From positions 114,772,890-114,836,889 of the forward strand of contig NC_080164.1 of assembly GCF_950295315.1 (NCBI RefSeq): DNA of 64,000 nucleotides, read 5' to 3'. Below, piece by piece: positions 10,659 to 20,860 of this stretch; within the stretch, counting starts at the first letter, position 1, and each line of letters begins with the position of its first letter. Below the pieces are notes generated by a model, which saw only the letters and a program-made list of their open reading frames with translations, had not been told where the DNA came from and made no database searches. A program made the position numbers and the translations under genes. This DNA comes from Erinaceus europaeus. Its lineage: Eukaryota > Chordata > Mammalia > Eulipotyphla > Erinaceidae.

Positions 10659-10886
10659 AGGCACGCCTCACTTTTCACCTTAAATTCTCTCCATCATTGA
10701 GAAATTTCTAGACTTCCCTTTCTCAGCTCCCTAAGAGAGGCTGAATAAACAGCTCACAATCATGCTACAATAACACACATTAGCAAGCTCTTCATATCAC
10801 TCACATAACAGAAAACAAAACCAGAAGACCCTGTCTAAACTCTTGCATATAAATAACTTAAAAAAAATGAAGGGAAATGCTTTTAC

Positions 10887-11354
10887 CTTGATCATTTAGC
10901 GCCTGAGTTGGATCCTTTAGGAGGGCGGCATATTTGTGCAAAAGGTTTACCATGACCTCTAGGAGGCCCACCTCCCTGAACACATCTTTAAATATGTAGT
11001 TATGTCGTGTAAACTTGAGGAGTGTTCGCATTGCAATAATGCTACAGTGGTAAGAAGAACTAGATTTTAAGAGGATGCTAACACTGATGAGTTCTTTACA
11101 GGGGATATAGTTTAAGCTAAAAACGACAAACTCCAGCATTTCAAAGTATTTGTTTTGCACTTCTGGGAGTTTGGAAATTTTTTCCGCGAACTGTGACAGT
11201 GTGTGCTGCGACTCTAGGATGAAGTAATTGGCATTGTCAGCCATGTAAATATTTGTGATGGCATCTAGGATGATCTGGGCGAGGAAGCTGGTTTTCGCTT
11301 TTAAAAATGCATTCTGGAGAACTGCAAAGGCCTGGATGTTTCTCACACTGTGAC
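10887..11354 (-). CDS. WDFY3: WDFY3 coding exon 8 (residues 375-530 plus 1 nt)
   Basis: The longest coding exon here, 468 nt. It reads GHSVRNIQAFAVLQNAFLK...LLKDPTQALNDQ after acceptor CTATTTTAG; donor GTAAAA at 10886. It contains a run of leucine-rich amphipathic helices (for example FEMLEFVVFSLNYIPCKELISVSILL) that fit an armadillo/HEAT-like solenoid. Asn in RHNYIF and Asp in ALNDQ differ from the Asp and Glu I recall in human. Confidence 0.97.
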
Positions 11355-11742
11355 CTAAAATAGAAGAAGAAGAAAAAAAAAGTAGGTGTGATGTGATATC
11401 TTAATCATGGCAAACCATGCTGTTTAAATGGTTCATGAACTGTAATGATGACCAACGATTTGCTTTGACTACATGCTGTCTTTACCAAAGGTCATAGTTG
11501 TCTGCATCACAGTAACTCAAATTCAGTCAGAAAGAAATTATAATGCTGATAAAACTTTCTTGCATCATTACCAATGCTGGTTTCGGTACTAATCTACCCT
11601 AAACAATTAAGCAGATTTAAAAAGAAAAAAGCATGTAACATCTTAAGTCTAGGCTTCAGAGTATGGGGTGTGGTTGGGTTTTATTACATGTAAGATTGAC
11701 CTTGTATAAGTAAATGTTATTAATCAGGCAATAAGTTTTATC

Positions 11743-11925
11743 AGGGGGGCAAGTGGTTGTGCACCTGGTTGAGTGCAGAGACGACAGTGTGCAAGGATTC
11801 GGGTTCAAGCCCCCAGTTTCAACCCGCAGAATTTAAGTGCAGATTGTCTCTTTCTCTTTCTCAACCCTCCACACACTCAGTTTCACACTATATCTATCCA
11901 AAGTAAAGAAATACAAAATATATAT
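11743..11925 (+). mobile_element. SINE-B copy, diverged
   Basis: tgcacctggttgagtgcaga and gggttcaagcccccagtttc are clear; the core hairpin is lost. Confidence 0.8.
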
Positions 11926-11977
11926 TTTTAATTACAGTAAGTTTTATTAGCAAAAGATTGCTAACAAGTAAAATCTA

Positions 11978-12223
11978 GGGAGCCGGGTGATAGCGCAGCG
12001 GGTTAAGCCTCTAGCTCCAACCACCTGGAGGGGAGTCGCTTCACAGGCGGTGAAGCAGGTCTGCAGGTGTCTGTCTTTCTCTCTCTCTCTGTTTTCCCCT
12101 CCTCTCTCCATTTCTCTCTGTCCTATCCAACAATGACGACATCAATAACAACAACAATAACTACAAGAATAAAGGAATAAGAGCAACAAAAGGGAAGAAA
12201 TAAATAAATAGTTTAAATAAAAC
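11978..12223 (+). mobile_element. SINE-A with internal head deletion
   Basis: ggtgatagcgcagcgggtta joins directly to the region before ggagtcgcttcacagg, so about 45 bp around the B-box is missing. aaaatcta flanks both ends. Confidence 0.9.
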
Positions 12224-12250
12224 AAAATCTAAACTATAAAGTGTACTCTG

Positions 12251-12383
12251 AGGGGCCAAGTGGTAGCAGACCTGGTTAAATGCTCACACCACAGTGCATC
12301 AGGATACAGTTTCAAGCCCCTGGTCCCCACCTGCATGGGAAAAGCTTCAAAAGTGGTGAAGCAGAGCTGCTGCAGGTGTCTTT

Positions 12384-12431
<48 letters not shown>

Positions 12432-12498
12432 CCTCCCTCCCTCCCCTCTCAATTTCTGTCTTTATCCAAAATAAATAAATAAATAAATAATATTTTTA
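12251..12498 (+). mobile_element. SINE-B, first member of a serial-insertion locus
   Basis: Complete copy with an expanded (TC)n stretch (12385-12436). Flanked by aaagtgtactctg (12238-12250) and aaaatgtactctg (12499-12511). Confidence 0.92.
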
Positions 12499-12511
12499 AA
12501 AATGTACTCTG

Positions 12512-13090
12512 TCCAGCCATGACATCATATCCCCAGACAATAACTTGGGTCCACCTACATATCAGATTTCAGGCTAAGGGGAAAAAAAAAAATAGTATAG
12601 CCACAGGCCCTTTGGAATATAACTAAAATATGCCTACTAGCTATCTACAAAATCAAGGACACCCCAACTCTTCACCTGCACTATTCTAGCCTTTAGGTCC
12701 ATGATTGGTCAACAATTTGTTTGGCTTTGTATGTTAACTCTCTTTTCAGCCACCAGGCTAGCATGATGCCAACCAGACTTCCCTGGACAGAGGACCCCAC
12801 CAATGTGTCCTGGAGCTCTGCTTTCCCAGAGCCCCACCCTACTAGGGAAAGAGAGAAGCAGGCTGGGAGTATGGATCGACCTGTCAATGCCCATGTTCAA
12901 TTACAGAAGCCAGACCTTCTACCTTCTGCATCCCACAATGACCCTGGGTCCATGCTCCCAGAGGGATAAAGAATAGGAAAACTATCAGGGGAGGGGATGG
13001 GATATGGAGGTCTGGTGGTGGGAATTGTGTAGAGTTGTACCCCTCTTATCCTATGATTTCTGTCAATGTTTCCTTTTATAAATTAAAAAA
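12512..13090 (+). mobile_element. L1 3' end, second member of the serial-insertion locus
   Basis: L1 3'-UTR ending ttgtacccctcttatcctat...taaattaaaaaaaaaa. Flanked by aaaatgtactctg at 12499-12511 and 13091-13103. Confidence 0.85.
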
Positions 13091-13103
13091 AAAATGTACT
13101 CTG

Positions 13104-13459
13104 GGTGGTAGTAGAGTGGGTTATGCGCACATGGTGAGAAACACAAGGACCAGCATAAGGACCCCGGTTCAAGCCCACAGCTCCCCACCTGCAGGGGGGA
13201 GTCACTTCACAGGAGGTGAAGCAGGTCTGTAGGAGTCTATCTTTCACTCCCCCACTCTGTCTTCTCCTTCTCTCTTGATTTCTCTCTGTCTTGTCCAACA
13301 AGGGCAACAAAATGAAGGGAAAATGGCTTTCAGGAGCAGTGGATTCATAGTGCAGGCACCAGCCCCAGCGATAACCCTGAAGGCAAAAAACAAAGGAGGA
13401 AGAGGAGGGGGAGGGAGACGAGGAGAAGGAGGGAGAGGAAAAGGAGGAAGAGGAGGAGG
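13104..13459 (+). mobile_element. SINE-A long form plus (GGA)n, third member of the serial-insertion locus
   Basis: Head lightly 5' shortened; long 3' body ends ataaccctgaaggcaaaaaa and then a (GGA)n purine tail of about 65 bp. Flanked by aaaatgtactctg (13091-13103) and aaagtgtactctg (13460-13472). Confidence 0.9.
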
Positions 13460-13864
13460 AAAGTGTACTCTGCTTCCCATGTAAAATGTTACTTCTTTGT
13501 GTCTATGTTTGCTTGGTTTTAAATAAAATATCACTGTTTGTATCTTGTGCTTTTTATATTATTGCTTATGCAGTGATAACAGAGACAAGAATGAGCCAGG
13601 TTCCATCTACAGAAACACACATATAGCAGAAATGTGTGAAGTACCAAAATTCAAGAGCTATGTCTGAATTATTAAATTATTTGAATGTTAAAATGAAATC
13701 ATAAAGTAAAAATGACATTGCTTGAATTTACAATTGTTACCATACTAAGTATCTGATATGCTAGGGACAGTGATGTAAGAGATGACACCCACAAACCACA
13801 ATTATAAAGAAAAACAGCATATATTAACTTAACAGAAGCAACAGACTCAAGTCACACTAATTCT

Positions 13865-13985
13865 TTCTGTTTTCTTTTAACCAGAATACTAGTCAGCTCT
13901 GGCTTATGGTGGTACTGGGAATTAAAACCTTCAGTCTCAGGCACTAATGCCATTTTGCATAACCATTATGCTACCTCCCTAGCCC
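13865..13985 (-). mobile_element. SINE-D copy
   Basis: cagctctggcttatggtggt, tgcataaccattatgctacc. It ends about 65 bp from the exon-7 donor. Confidence 0.85.
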
Positions 13986-14050
13986 TTCACACTACTTCTA
14001 TGTTTCTTGGTGACTAAGAACTGAAAAAAAACAACAGCAAAAAACTTCAC

Positions 14051-14217
14051 CTTTGCCTGCAGGCTGAGGCACAGCAAACCCAGGCAACAGAAAGGGGGCT
14101 CCGGTGGTAACACCAGCTGGCTTTAGTTCACTGACACCATATGTTGTTAGAGAAGTTATCAGATTAACCAGATCTTTCAAGGCATCCTTGGATTCTGCCT
14201 CTTTTGCTTGTTCCAAC
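14051..14217 (-). CDS. WDFY3: WDFY3 coding exon 7 (residues 319-374 plus 1 nt)
   Basis: Acceptor TTTTTCTAG; reads (R)LEQAKEAESKDALKDLVNLITSLTTYGVSELKPAGVTTGAPFLLPGFAVPQPAGK and ends in the first base of Gly375. Donor GTGAAG at 14050. The Pro/Gly-rich end suggests a flexible loop between helical blocks. Confidence 0.95.
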
Positions 14218-15164
14218 CTAGAAAAAGTACAAATTAGCAAATATTTATTGTCTTTTGCACAGCCAAAGATTTACCAGAGAAATTTTCACTTCTGTAAGTA
14301 AAGAGGCATAAAGCTATGAAAAGTTTCTCTCTGAATTTATCCAACGTAAAAACAATCTTTAAAAATTTATAAACCTAAAGATCTTAGCAGAAATTTTACT
14401 GATTTAACATGGGGTTATAACATAAATATAAATCTGTGGAGTACAGTTTCTCAAATTTCATTATAAGACATCTGGGTACATTAAAAAAAGTAGTGTAACA
14501 CTATAGTTCAAAGAAAGACAATTCACTGATCTCTGGCAGAAAGTCTCCATTTTTACGTTAATATTTCAAGTTCCCTAAAGTTTTACAGTCCTATCAAATT
14601 TTACTATTTGCAATGTTAAATCTTATTAACCAATGTTTCCTAAGACACTTTTTTTGTTAATAATAATTAAAAAATTCCTTTGGGAAGAGTTGTAAGACTT
14701 GATCTATTTCTGTATTTCACTAATTAATCAGGTACTCTCATTAGAATGCATCTAAATGAAGTTCAGAGCGTCTAGCAACTTTTGAAATCAACATTAATTA
14801 CTTGAAAAGATCACTGGAATCACCTTTGAAAAAAACAGCACTTTTCAGCTCTGGCTTATGGTGATTCTGGGGACTAGACTTATCTTTTGATCTTGGATTT
14901 CTTGAGAACATAAATGGGATACAAAATGTCATTTTAAATTATTTATTGGGGCTTCTAATTATCCTCATTAAAATAAAACTTGCAAATGTAGAAAGGCAGA
15001 CACTTAGAATTCCAACATTTTTAAGCTTCTTTTATAATCTGAAAAATTTTATAACAATAGTTGGCCTTCAAACCACAGAAAGAATGTGGTAACTAATCAT
15101 TTGTCAGTGTTAGATACCTCTTTTCCATGTGTAGGCTCTCCAAAAATATGTTGTTTTTTTTTAA

Positions 15165-15255
15165 ATAAAATGGAAATATTGACAAGACCATAAGATAAGA
15201 GGAGCACTCCTACTCCACACAATTCCCACCACCAGAACTCCACATCCAAAATACA
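15165..15255 (-). mobile_element. L1 3'-terminal fragment
   Basis: ataagaggagcactcctact and cacaattcccaccaccagaa match the end of the L1 at 12512-13090 in reverse. Confidence 0.7.
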
Positions 15256-15261
15256 TCTCTT

Positions 15262-15273
15262 TTTAAGTTAATT

Positions 15274-15312
<39 letters not shown>

Positions 15313-15432
15313 TTACCAGATCACAGCTCAGCTCTGGCTTATGGTAGTATGGGGGACTGAACCTTTAACTTTCAGTGCCTTGGGCAATGAAAACTGTTTT
15401 GCATAACCATTATGCTATCTCCCCAGGCCCAA
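15262..15432 (-). mobile_element. SINE-D with (ATTT)n tail
   Basis: (TATT)n at 15278-15315, then cagctctggcttatggtagt and the head in reverse. Confidence 0.9.
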
Positions 15433-15714
15433 ATATGTCTTTTTACTGCTTAATGTAGGGGCAGGGAATGAAATCTTTGGCCTCAGACACTGCAAGATCC
15501 TGCTGAGCATCCTCTCCTGCCCAATTTTTGTTCTATATTTTTAAAAGAGAAACAGGCGCAGAGGGGGAGACATCAAAACATAACCACACTATGCATGAAT
15601 CTCCCTTGTGATGTCCAGTGACCAAACCAAAGCCAGACATATTCAGGTACTGCACCTCACAGATTTTTCCTGTGCCCCCATAGATAGCTTTTGTTCCCAG
15701 TGGCCTCTTAAACT

Positions 15715-15915
15715 TTGATAGATGGTGAAAGGCAGAGAAAAAGAAAGAGGGAGACAGTGGAAAAAGCCAAAGAGAGGAGAGACACCTGCAACACTCACTG
15801 TTCCACCAATGAAGAAGCTCTCCCCTCTGCAAGTGGAGGCTGGGGGCTTGAACCCAGTTCCTCATGCATGGTAACTTCTGAACTTTACCAGGTGAGCTGT
15901 CACCCTACCCCTGGC
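15715..15915 (-). mobile_element. SINE-B-like variant
   Basis: gatagatggtgaaaggcaga, gacacctgcaacactcactg and gcttgaacccagttcctcat. Related in body to 47470-47690 and apparently an older relative of SINE-B. Confidence 0.6.
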
Positions 15916-16352
15916 ATGCTTTTTCTATCCATGGAGAACAAAGCAGATTAGAAAGAAAAGAACTGGGACAGCTAGTAGAAATCAAAATAAGAGAGCACAA
16001 ACATACAAACTTTTACTTGCACTTGACTCTATTTTTAGGATTAACACTTATGAACTGAAGCTCCTGTGTCAATGAGTATTGATAGTTTTCAAGCTTTCTG
16101 GTATCCCGTTAACCTATAATCTCAAGCGTTTGATTGTCCAATGCTTTACCCACTGTGCCAACTCTGGGATCCCACCTATATCCTCAAAGACTGCGCCAAC
16201 TAACAGCCACAAGGTTGTGTGAAAGGTGTTTCATCAACTTTCATATGTCATCATTTCTAAATGAAGATACAGTGTATGCCAAATCATATCTCTGGAACTG
16301 CCTAGGATTAAGTAATGACGGTTAAGTTAAACTAGTATTAAAGATAATATAT

Positions 16353-16421
16353 TTACAAAACAGTTCTGAGGGTCGGGTGGTGGCATACCTGGTTGAGTGC
16401 ACACATTACAAAACAGTTCTG
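16353..16421 (+). mobile_element. Tailless SINE-B head insertion with 16-bp target duplication
   Basis: Only 37 nt of SINE-B head (16369-16405) lie between two perfect copies of ttacaaaacagttctg (16353-16368 and 16406-16421). No body and no A-tail. The next four bases of the SINE consensus (ttac) equal the first four of the target duplication. Confidence 0.85.
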
Positions 16422-16930
16422 GTTTGTAACACAATCAGATGATTTTAAAAATAAGTAATTGCCCAGGAAAAACTAGTGAAATAAGAGAGCCATCTTGGAC
16501 AAAACCTTGATACCATTTATTTTTTCAGAACATGTGTGGAATATGGGGTGGAAAAAAAAAAAGTGCTATTGAAACATTTTTTGTGTGTATACAGTAATCT
16601 GCATGATTACTTTTGTTATTAAACATTTCTTAATCTCAGAAAGGTTTTAAGACACATACACTGTTCTTCCTTGGCTACTAAGAAACACATTTATTCTTTG
16701 AATCGGACCACTCATCACCCCACCATCTTTGCAGATATTTGCTAAATCTAACTTTAAGTTGCCTTTTTAAAAAAATTATGTTTACAGGAATAGAAAATAA
16801 GTGATTAAAACTAGGAGGATAAAGTAAACATTGAATGACTGACTCCTTTTATCTCTGCAATCTCAGATCACAGAAGTCTTATGAGGAAGACTACACATTC
16901 AACATAGATTCTAAACTGTGTGGTTTTTAC

Positions 16931-17117
16931 CTAAGTAAGAGATCACAAAGGAAAGTATATCCTTGCCATATCCGAAAATCATCCAAAAGGGTTTGAGAGA
17001 CATCACTGGAATCTTTGAGGAAACAAGAAAGTCCAGCAAACATTTCAACAATTTCTAGGGGAGACAGGTCATCAGATTGCTGCATATTCTGAACACAAGT
17101 AGATAAACATTCTTTCT
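16931..17117 (-). CDS. WDFY3: WDFY3 coding exon 6 (residues 257-318 plus 2 nt)
   Basis: Acceptor ATTCTTGTAG; reads EKECLSTCVQNMQQSDDLS...DDFRIWQGYTFLCDLLL and ends AG, giving Arg319 with the next exon. Donor GTAAAA at 16930. Thr309 in QGYTF replaces the Asn I recall in human. Confidence 0.95.
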
Positions 17118-17405
17118 CTACAAGAATAAAGAATGAAAACGAATATTGTTTATGTCCATTATGAATATTTCCACACTGAATATTTATTGACAAATTAAAT
17201 GAAACTCGAAAATCTTGATAAGTAAGTCAAATAGTGTAATATGAATGTTACATGTTTATAATAGTTTTCCTTAGTTTTAAAATGCATTTACCCCCTACCA
17301 CCACCACCACCAGCAGCAGCAGCGTTGACGTTGGGTATATGAGGCATTTCAAAGAAGACTTTCACTACCTCTGGTGAAATGTATCTATCTAATTTAACAT
17401 AATGT

Positions 17406-17424
17406 CAAACGCTAGAAGAAGAAG
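17406..17424 (+). mobile_element. Tail-only piece of the (GAA)n-tailed retroposon
   Basis: 19 bases, caaacgctagaagaagaag, are identical to the 3' end of the element at 62749-62899. Too short to assign beyond this; no target duplication seen. Confidence 0.4.
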
Positions 17425-17784
17425 AATAACAAAAGCTAAAGATATTTACACAGAGGTGGAGGAACAAGAAACACAAAATGACTTAAGGGTGTTAGGTTAG
17501 TTACAAATAACTATTAAAATTATTTTGAAATATTTTCAGGAATACATGTGTCTATATTACATATAAGTGGATGCTGAGATTCTATCAATATAATTGTCTT
17601 ATTGATAATACTAACAGATATTAAACCTGTCAATCTATGGGAAAACTGGTAGTTAAACATTTTAAAGGATAATTAATACTTATATGTGACATAAACATAA
17701 AGGATAATTTCTCTTTAATGGGGATTAAAAAGCCTCCTTTTTTCTTTTTTTTTGCTTGCTTGTTTTTCTTTTCTTTCTTTTTTT

Positions 17785-17928
17785 TTAAGATTTTATTAAT
17801 GAGAAAGATAGGAGAGAGAGAAAAAAAAACACTAGGAATCATTCTAGTACATGTGCTATTGGGGATTGAACTCAGGACCTCATGCTTGAGAGTCTAATGC
17901 TTTATCCACTGCACCACCTCCCAGAACA
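17785..17928 (-). mobile_element. SINE-C copy
   Basis: agattttattaatgagaaag, ttggggattgaactcaggac, tttatccactgcaccacctc. Confidence 0.9.
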
Positions 17929-17937
17929 CTGTTTCTC

Positions 17938-18067
17938 TTTTTTTCTTTTTACACCAGAGCAATGCTCAGCTCTAATTTATGGTAATATTAGGGATTGTCC
18001 TTGTGACTTTTGATGCCTCAGACATGAAAGTCTATTTGCATAACCATTATGTTATCTCCCTGGCCCC
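17938..18067 (-). mobile_element. SINE-D copy
   Basis: Directly follows the SINE-C: ccagagcaatgctcagctct and gcataaccattatgttatct. Confidence 0.85.
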
Positions 18068-18073
18068 CATCTA

Positions 18074-18112
18074 AATATCTAAATTCTTTTTTTTTTAATA
18101 TCTAAATTCTTT
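18074..18112. repeat. 16-bp direct repeat around a T-run
   Basis: aatatctaaattcttt at 18074-18089 and 18097-18112, separated by seven T. It could be a 23-bp tandem duplication or a minimal poly(A)-only insertion. Confidence 0.8.
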
Positions 18113-18443
18113 ACTTACTCTGAATTATTTACTTATCAGGTATCTTCAGGAAAAGTATGTTGTTACATAGCATTTCCAATTTTTTTTTCCAGGAAAAGAG
18201 GAAAAAATACATTTACAAGACAAATTATTTAAACTTCTGTAAATATCCATCCTTTGGAGGGTATGTAAACATCTTACATTTAAAATGCTATACAAAGCTT
18301 TTTTTTTTCCTCCTTGAAAACATACATTTAAATTTTAGATATAATATTTGGAGAGGTGAAGATTAAAGTAAGTTTCTTAACAAATAAGGACAAGAGACTT
18401 GGAAGACATTTAAATCAGTTAAAATGAGTAAAGAGATAATCAC

Positions 18444-18636
18444 CATGAATATACTTCACCACATTGACACTAAGACCATGACGAGATATAGTCATAAGGA
18501 CTTCACCAGCACTCTTCCTCCAAGGCAGGTTGTAGGGGGGGCACCAAGAAGTTATTGCACTGAATAAAAGCTGGAGATCATCCTTCTGAGCCAGCTCCTC
18601 TGCTGGAGAAACGAAACTGCAAAGTTTCACTAAGAT
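18444..18636 (-). CDS. WDFY3: WDFY3 coding exon 5 (residues 193-256 plus 1 nt)
   Basis: Begins ILVKLCSFVSPAEELAQ after acceptor TTGTTTTAG and ends SRHGLSVNVVKYIH plus the first base of Glu257. The donor GTGATT (18443) is weaker than consensus. An (AAAC)n repeat lies in the intron immediately 5' of the acceptor (18638-18664), so the usual pyrimidine tract is read as (GTTT)n. Confidence 0.95.
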
Positions 18637-18637
18637 C

Positions 18638-18664
18638 TAAAACAAACAAACAAACAAACAAACA
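18638..18664. repeat. (AAAC)n simple repeat at the exon-5 acceptor
   Basis: About six aaac units on the plus strand. On the gene strand this is (GTTT)n immediately upstream of the acceptor AG at 18638-18637. Confidence 0.9.
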
Positions 18665-18871
18665 GACCAATGCATATATAAATAGATTAATCTTTGGGAG
18701 GGGAGGAGAAAGGATCTAACCAAAAAGGGCTGCATCTGATCAATGAAATTGCAGAAGTACTGATCATTATCACTGAAGTCACACTAATGTGTGTTCTTAA
18801 CTTAGCAAACATTAAAAATGGATTCTACCGAAGGGAAAACACTAAGCAGAACTTGTTCTGTGTTTGGTGTT

Positions 18872-19058
18872 ATTGCACCGAAGTAAAAGACTCTGGGGTG
18901 AGGGGGAGGGTTCAGGTCCTGGAACATGATGGCAGAGAAGGACCTAGTGGGGTTGAATTGTTATGTGGAAAACAGAAATGTTATATATATATATATATAT
19001 AACTGTATTTTACTGTCTATTATAAACCACTAATCCCCCCAATAAAGAAAAAAAAGCT
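18872..19058 (+). mobile_element. L1 3'-end fragment with (TA)n
   Basis: Starts at ttgcaccgaagtaaaag, carries the gaaggacctagtgggg block, an internal (TA)n at 18982-19001, and ends ccccaataaag plus A-run. Confidence 0.85.
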
Positions 19059-19129
19059 TTGAAAAAAATGGCTTCTCTGTGAGTGTGTTATGTATGGTAA
19101 GGCTCCCAACCACGCTGGCTTTTATCAAC

Positions 19130-19280
19130 TTCTTTATTTTTATTTTATTTTATTATCTTATTTTATTTTATTATCAGAGCACTGCTCAGCCTGGTGGTGC
19201 AGCAGATTGAATTTGGTACTTCAGAGCCTCAGGCATCAGAGTCTCTTTGCATAACCATTATGCTATCTACCCCTGTCCTC
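19130..19280 (-). mobile_element. SINE-D copy
   Basis: T-rich (ATTTT)n tail, cagagcactgctcagcctgg and head in reverse. Confidence 0.85.
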
Positions 19281-19344
19281 AACTTCTTAAAAAAAAAAAA
19301 AAGTTCTATGTTCACTACCTTCAATTCACCAAGAAATTTTTTTT

Positions 19345-19545
19345 TTCTTTGTTTTAATCTTTGTTGGATAGATAGCTAGAAATTGAGGGGGGAGGAGTGA
19401 TAGGGATAGGCAGAGAACCTGTAGCACTGCTTCACCACTTGTGAAGCTTTCCCCCTGCAGGTGGGGGAGCAGGGGTGGTTTGAATCTCAGTCCTTATACA
19501 TTGTAACATGTGAACTCAACTAGGTAAGCTACCACCTGGCCCCTT
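19345..19545 (-). mobile_element. SINE-B copy
   Basis: gttggatagatagctagaaa, cttcaccacttgtgaagctt, head accacctggcccc. Confidence 0.9.
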
Positions 19546-19864
19546 AAGAAAAAATAAATAAATAACCTTAGCTTGAAATAGGATAAATCAGGAGTAATTT
19601 TCAAGATTAACATCCTAGATTTCTAGTTTGCTTCTTTAAATCTTAGTTTGCTGCAGGTGAAATATGATGTTCTCCTCCAAATAGAATAGTTTTAGAAGAT
19701 AAGAAAGTAAAAAATAAATCTTCAAATGATTTTCAAATTATCTGTTTCTCTATTAGGAACAGAAGCTATTAGAATATAAAATCACCTTAATTTGGAAATA
19801 TTAACTGTAACAAGTAACCATTTTTTTTGCATGACTCCCCCCATGGCTCCAGGTGGCCATTTAT

Positions 19865-20033
19865 TTCCTTTTTCTTTTTTGATAGAAGATGAAAGAGAGA
19901 TAAAAGGCAGAAACCTGCAATTCTACTCCACCTCTCCTGAAGCTTGAGACTGGGGGCTTGAACAGGAGGCTGGACTAGGGTTCTCACACATAAAATGTGC
20001 GCTCTACTGGATGAACCACCACCTGGCCCCCAG
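19865..20033 (-). mobile_element. SINE-B-like variant, diverged
   Basis: ttgatagaagatgaaagaga, tgggggcttgaacaggaggc and ccaccacctggcccc; the core hairpin is shortened. Confidence 0.7.
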
Positions 20034-20341
20034 ACCTAAGTTATAACATGAAAAACACACAGTACAGAGGTGAACTTAGTACTCAGAGTCTAAAGCTTGG
20101 AAATTTGGCTATGGTTTCTATTCAATGGATGATTTTCTCTAATCTTCACACAGTGTTAGAAAAAGTTAGTATTTTTTCCTCTGTACTAATGTTTCTTATG
20201 TAACCATTTATAAAATATGTAATAGAAACTAATTTGTGATATGCTTTCATTCTCTTAAAAGAAAAGTATTTCATGAATTTTGAGTACTTTAGAATCTCTG
20301 AGAAAATTGCCAAGTAGAACAATGTATTGAAAAATCATGTT

Positions 20342-20734
20342 CTGGGAGTCAGGCACAGTGGGTTAAGTGCACATGGCACAAAGTGCAAGGACTGGCATAA
20401 GGATCCTGGTTCAAGCCCCCGACTCCCCATCTGCAGGGGAGTCGCTTCACAGGTGGTGAAGCAGGTCTGCAGGTGTCTTTCTCTCCCCCTCTGTCTTCCC
20501 CTCCTCTCTCCATTTCTCTCTATCCTACCCAACAATGATGACAACAAGAATAACTACAACAATAAAACAAGGGCAGCAAAAAGGAATAAATAAACAGGTC
20601 TGCAGGTATCTCTTTCTCTCCCCCTATCTTCCCCTCCTCTCTCCATTTCTCTCTGTCCTATCTAACAATGACAACAAGAATAACTACAACAATAAAACAA
20701 GGGCAGCAAAAAGGGATTAATTAATTAATTAATT
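20342..20734 (+). mobile_element. SINE-A with duplicated 3' half
   Basis: One insertion, with target duplication aaaatcatgtt at 20331-20341 and 20735-20745. The segment from caggtctgcagg to the A-rich tail occurs twice (20462-20594 and 20595-20716, offset 133), with several differences. Both halves share the variant caagaataactacaac. Confidence 0.92.
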
Positions 20735-20747
20735 AAAATCATGTTTC

Positions 20748-20860
20748 AGGTGGTGGGTAGATAGCATAATCGTTATGCAAAGAGCTCTCATGCCTGAGGC
20801 TCAAAGTCCCAGATTTAATCACCCGCACCACTATCAGCCAGAGCTGAGCAGTGCTTTGGC
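20748..20860 (+). mobile_element. SINE-D copy
   Basis: gggtagatagcataatcgtt head, agagctgagcagtgctttgg end; no A-tail before the next element. Confidence 0.85.

Larger units (their letters stand above)
8184..10886 (-). other. WDFY3: WDFY3 intron between coding exons 8 and 9
   Basis: 2.7 kb. 8.96-10.38 kb is the longest repeat-poor stretch on this side of the gene. It holds no splice-bounded coding sequence that I recognise. Confidence 0.85.
11355..14050 (-). other. WDFY3: WDFY3 intron between coding exons 7 and 8
   Basis: 2.7 kb, more than half repeat, including the serial-insertion locus at 12.24-13.47 kb. 11.37-11.74 and 13.48-13.86 kb look unique. Confidence 0.9.
14218..16930 (-). other. 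WDFY3: WDFY3 intron between coding exons 6 and 7
   Basis: 2.7 kb. 14.22-15.16 kb is AT-rich with one worn SINE-D scrap (14835-14905). 15.93-16.35 and 16.43-16.93 kb show nothing recognisable. Confidence 0.85.
17118..18443 (-). other. WDFY3: WDFY3 intron between coding exons 5 and 6
   Basis: 1.3 kb. Contains a SINE-C and SINE-D back to back at 17.8-18.07 kb and the tail-only retroposon piece at 17406. The rest shows no repeat I can name. Confidence 0.85.

Noticed and set aside
20462..20716. CRISPR-like or satellite array
   Set aside because: Only two units, both 3' halves of SINE-A, within one target-site duplication.
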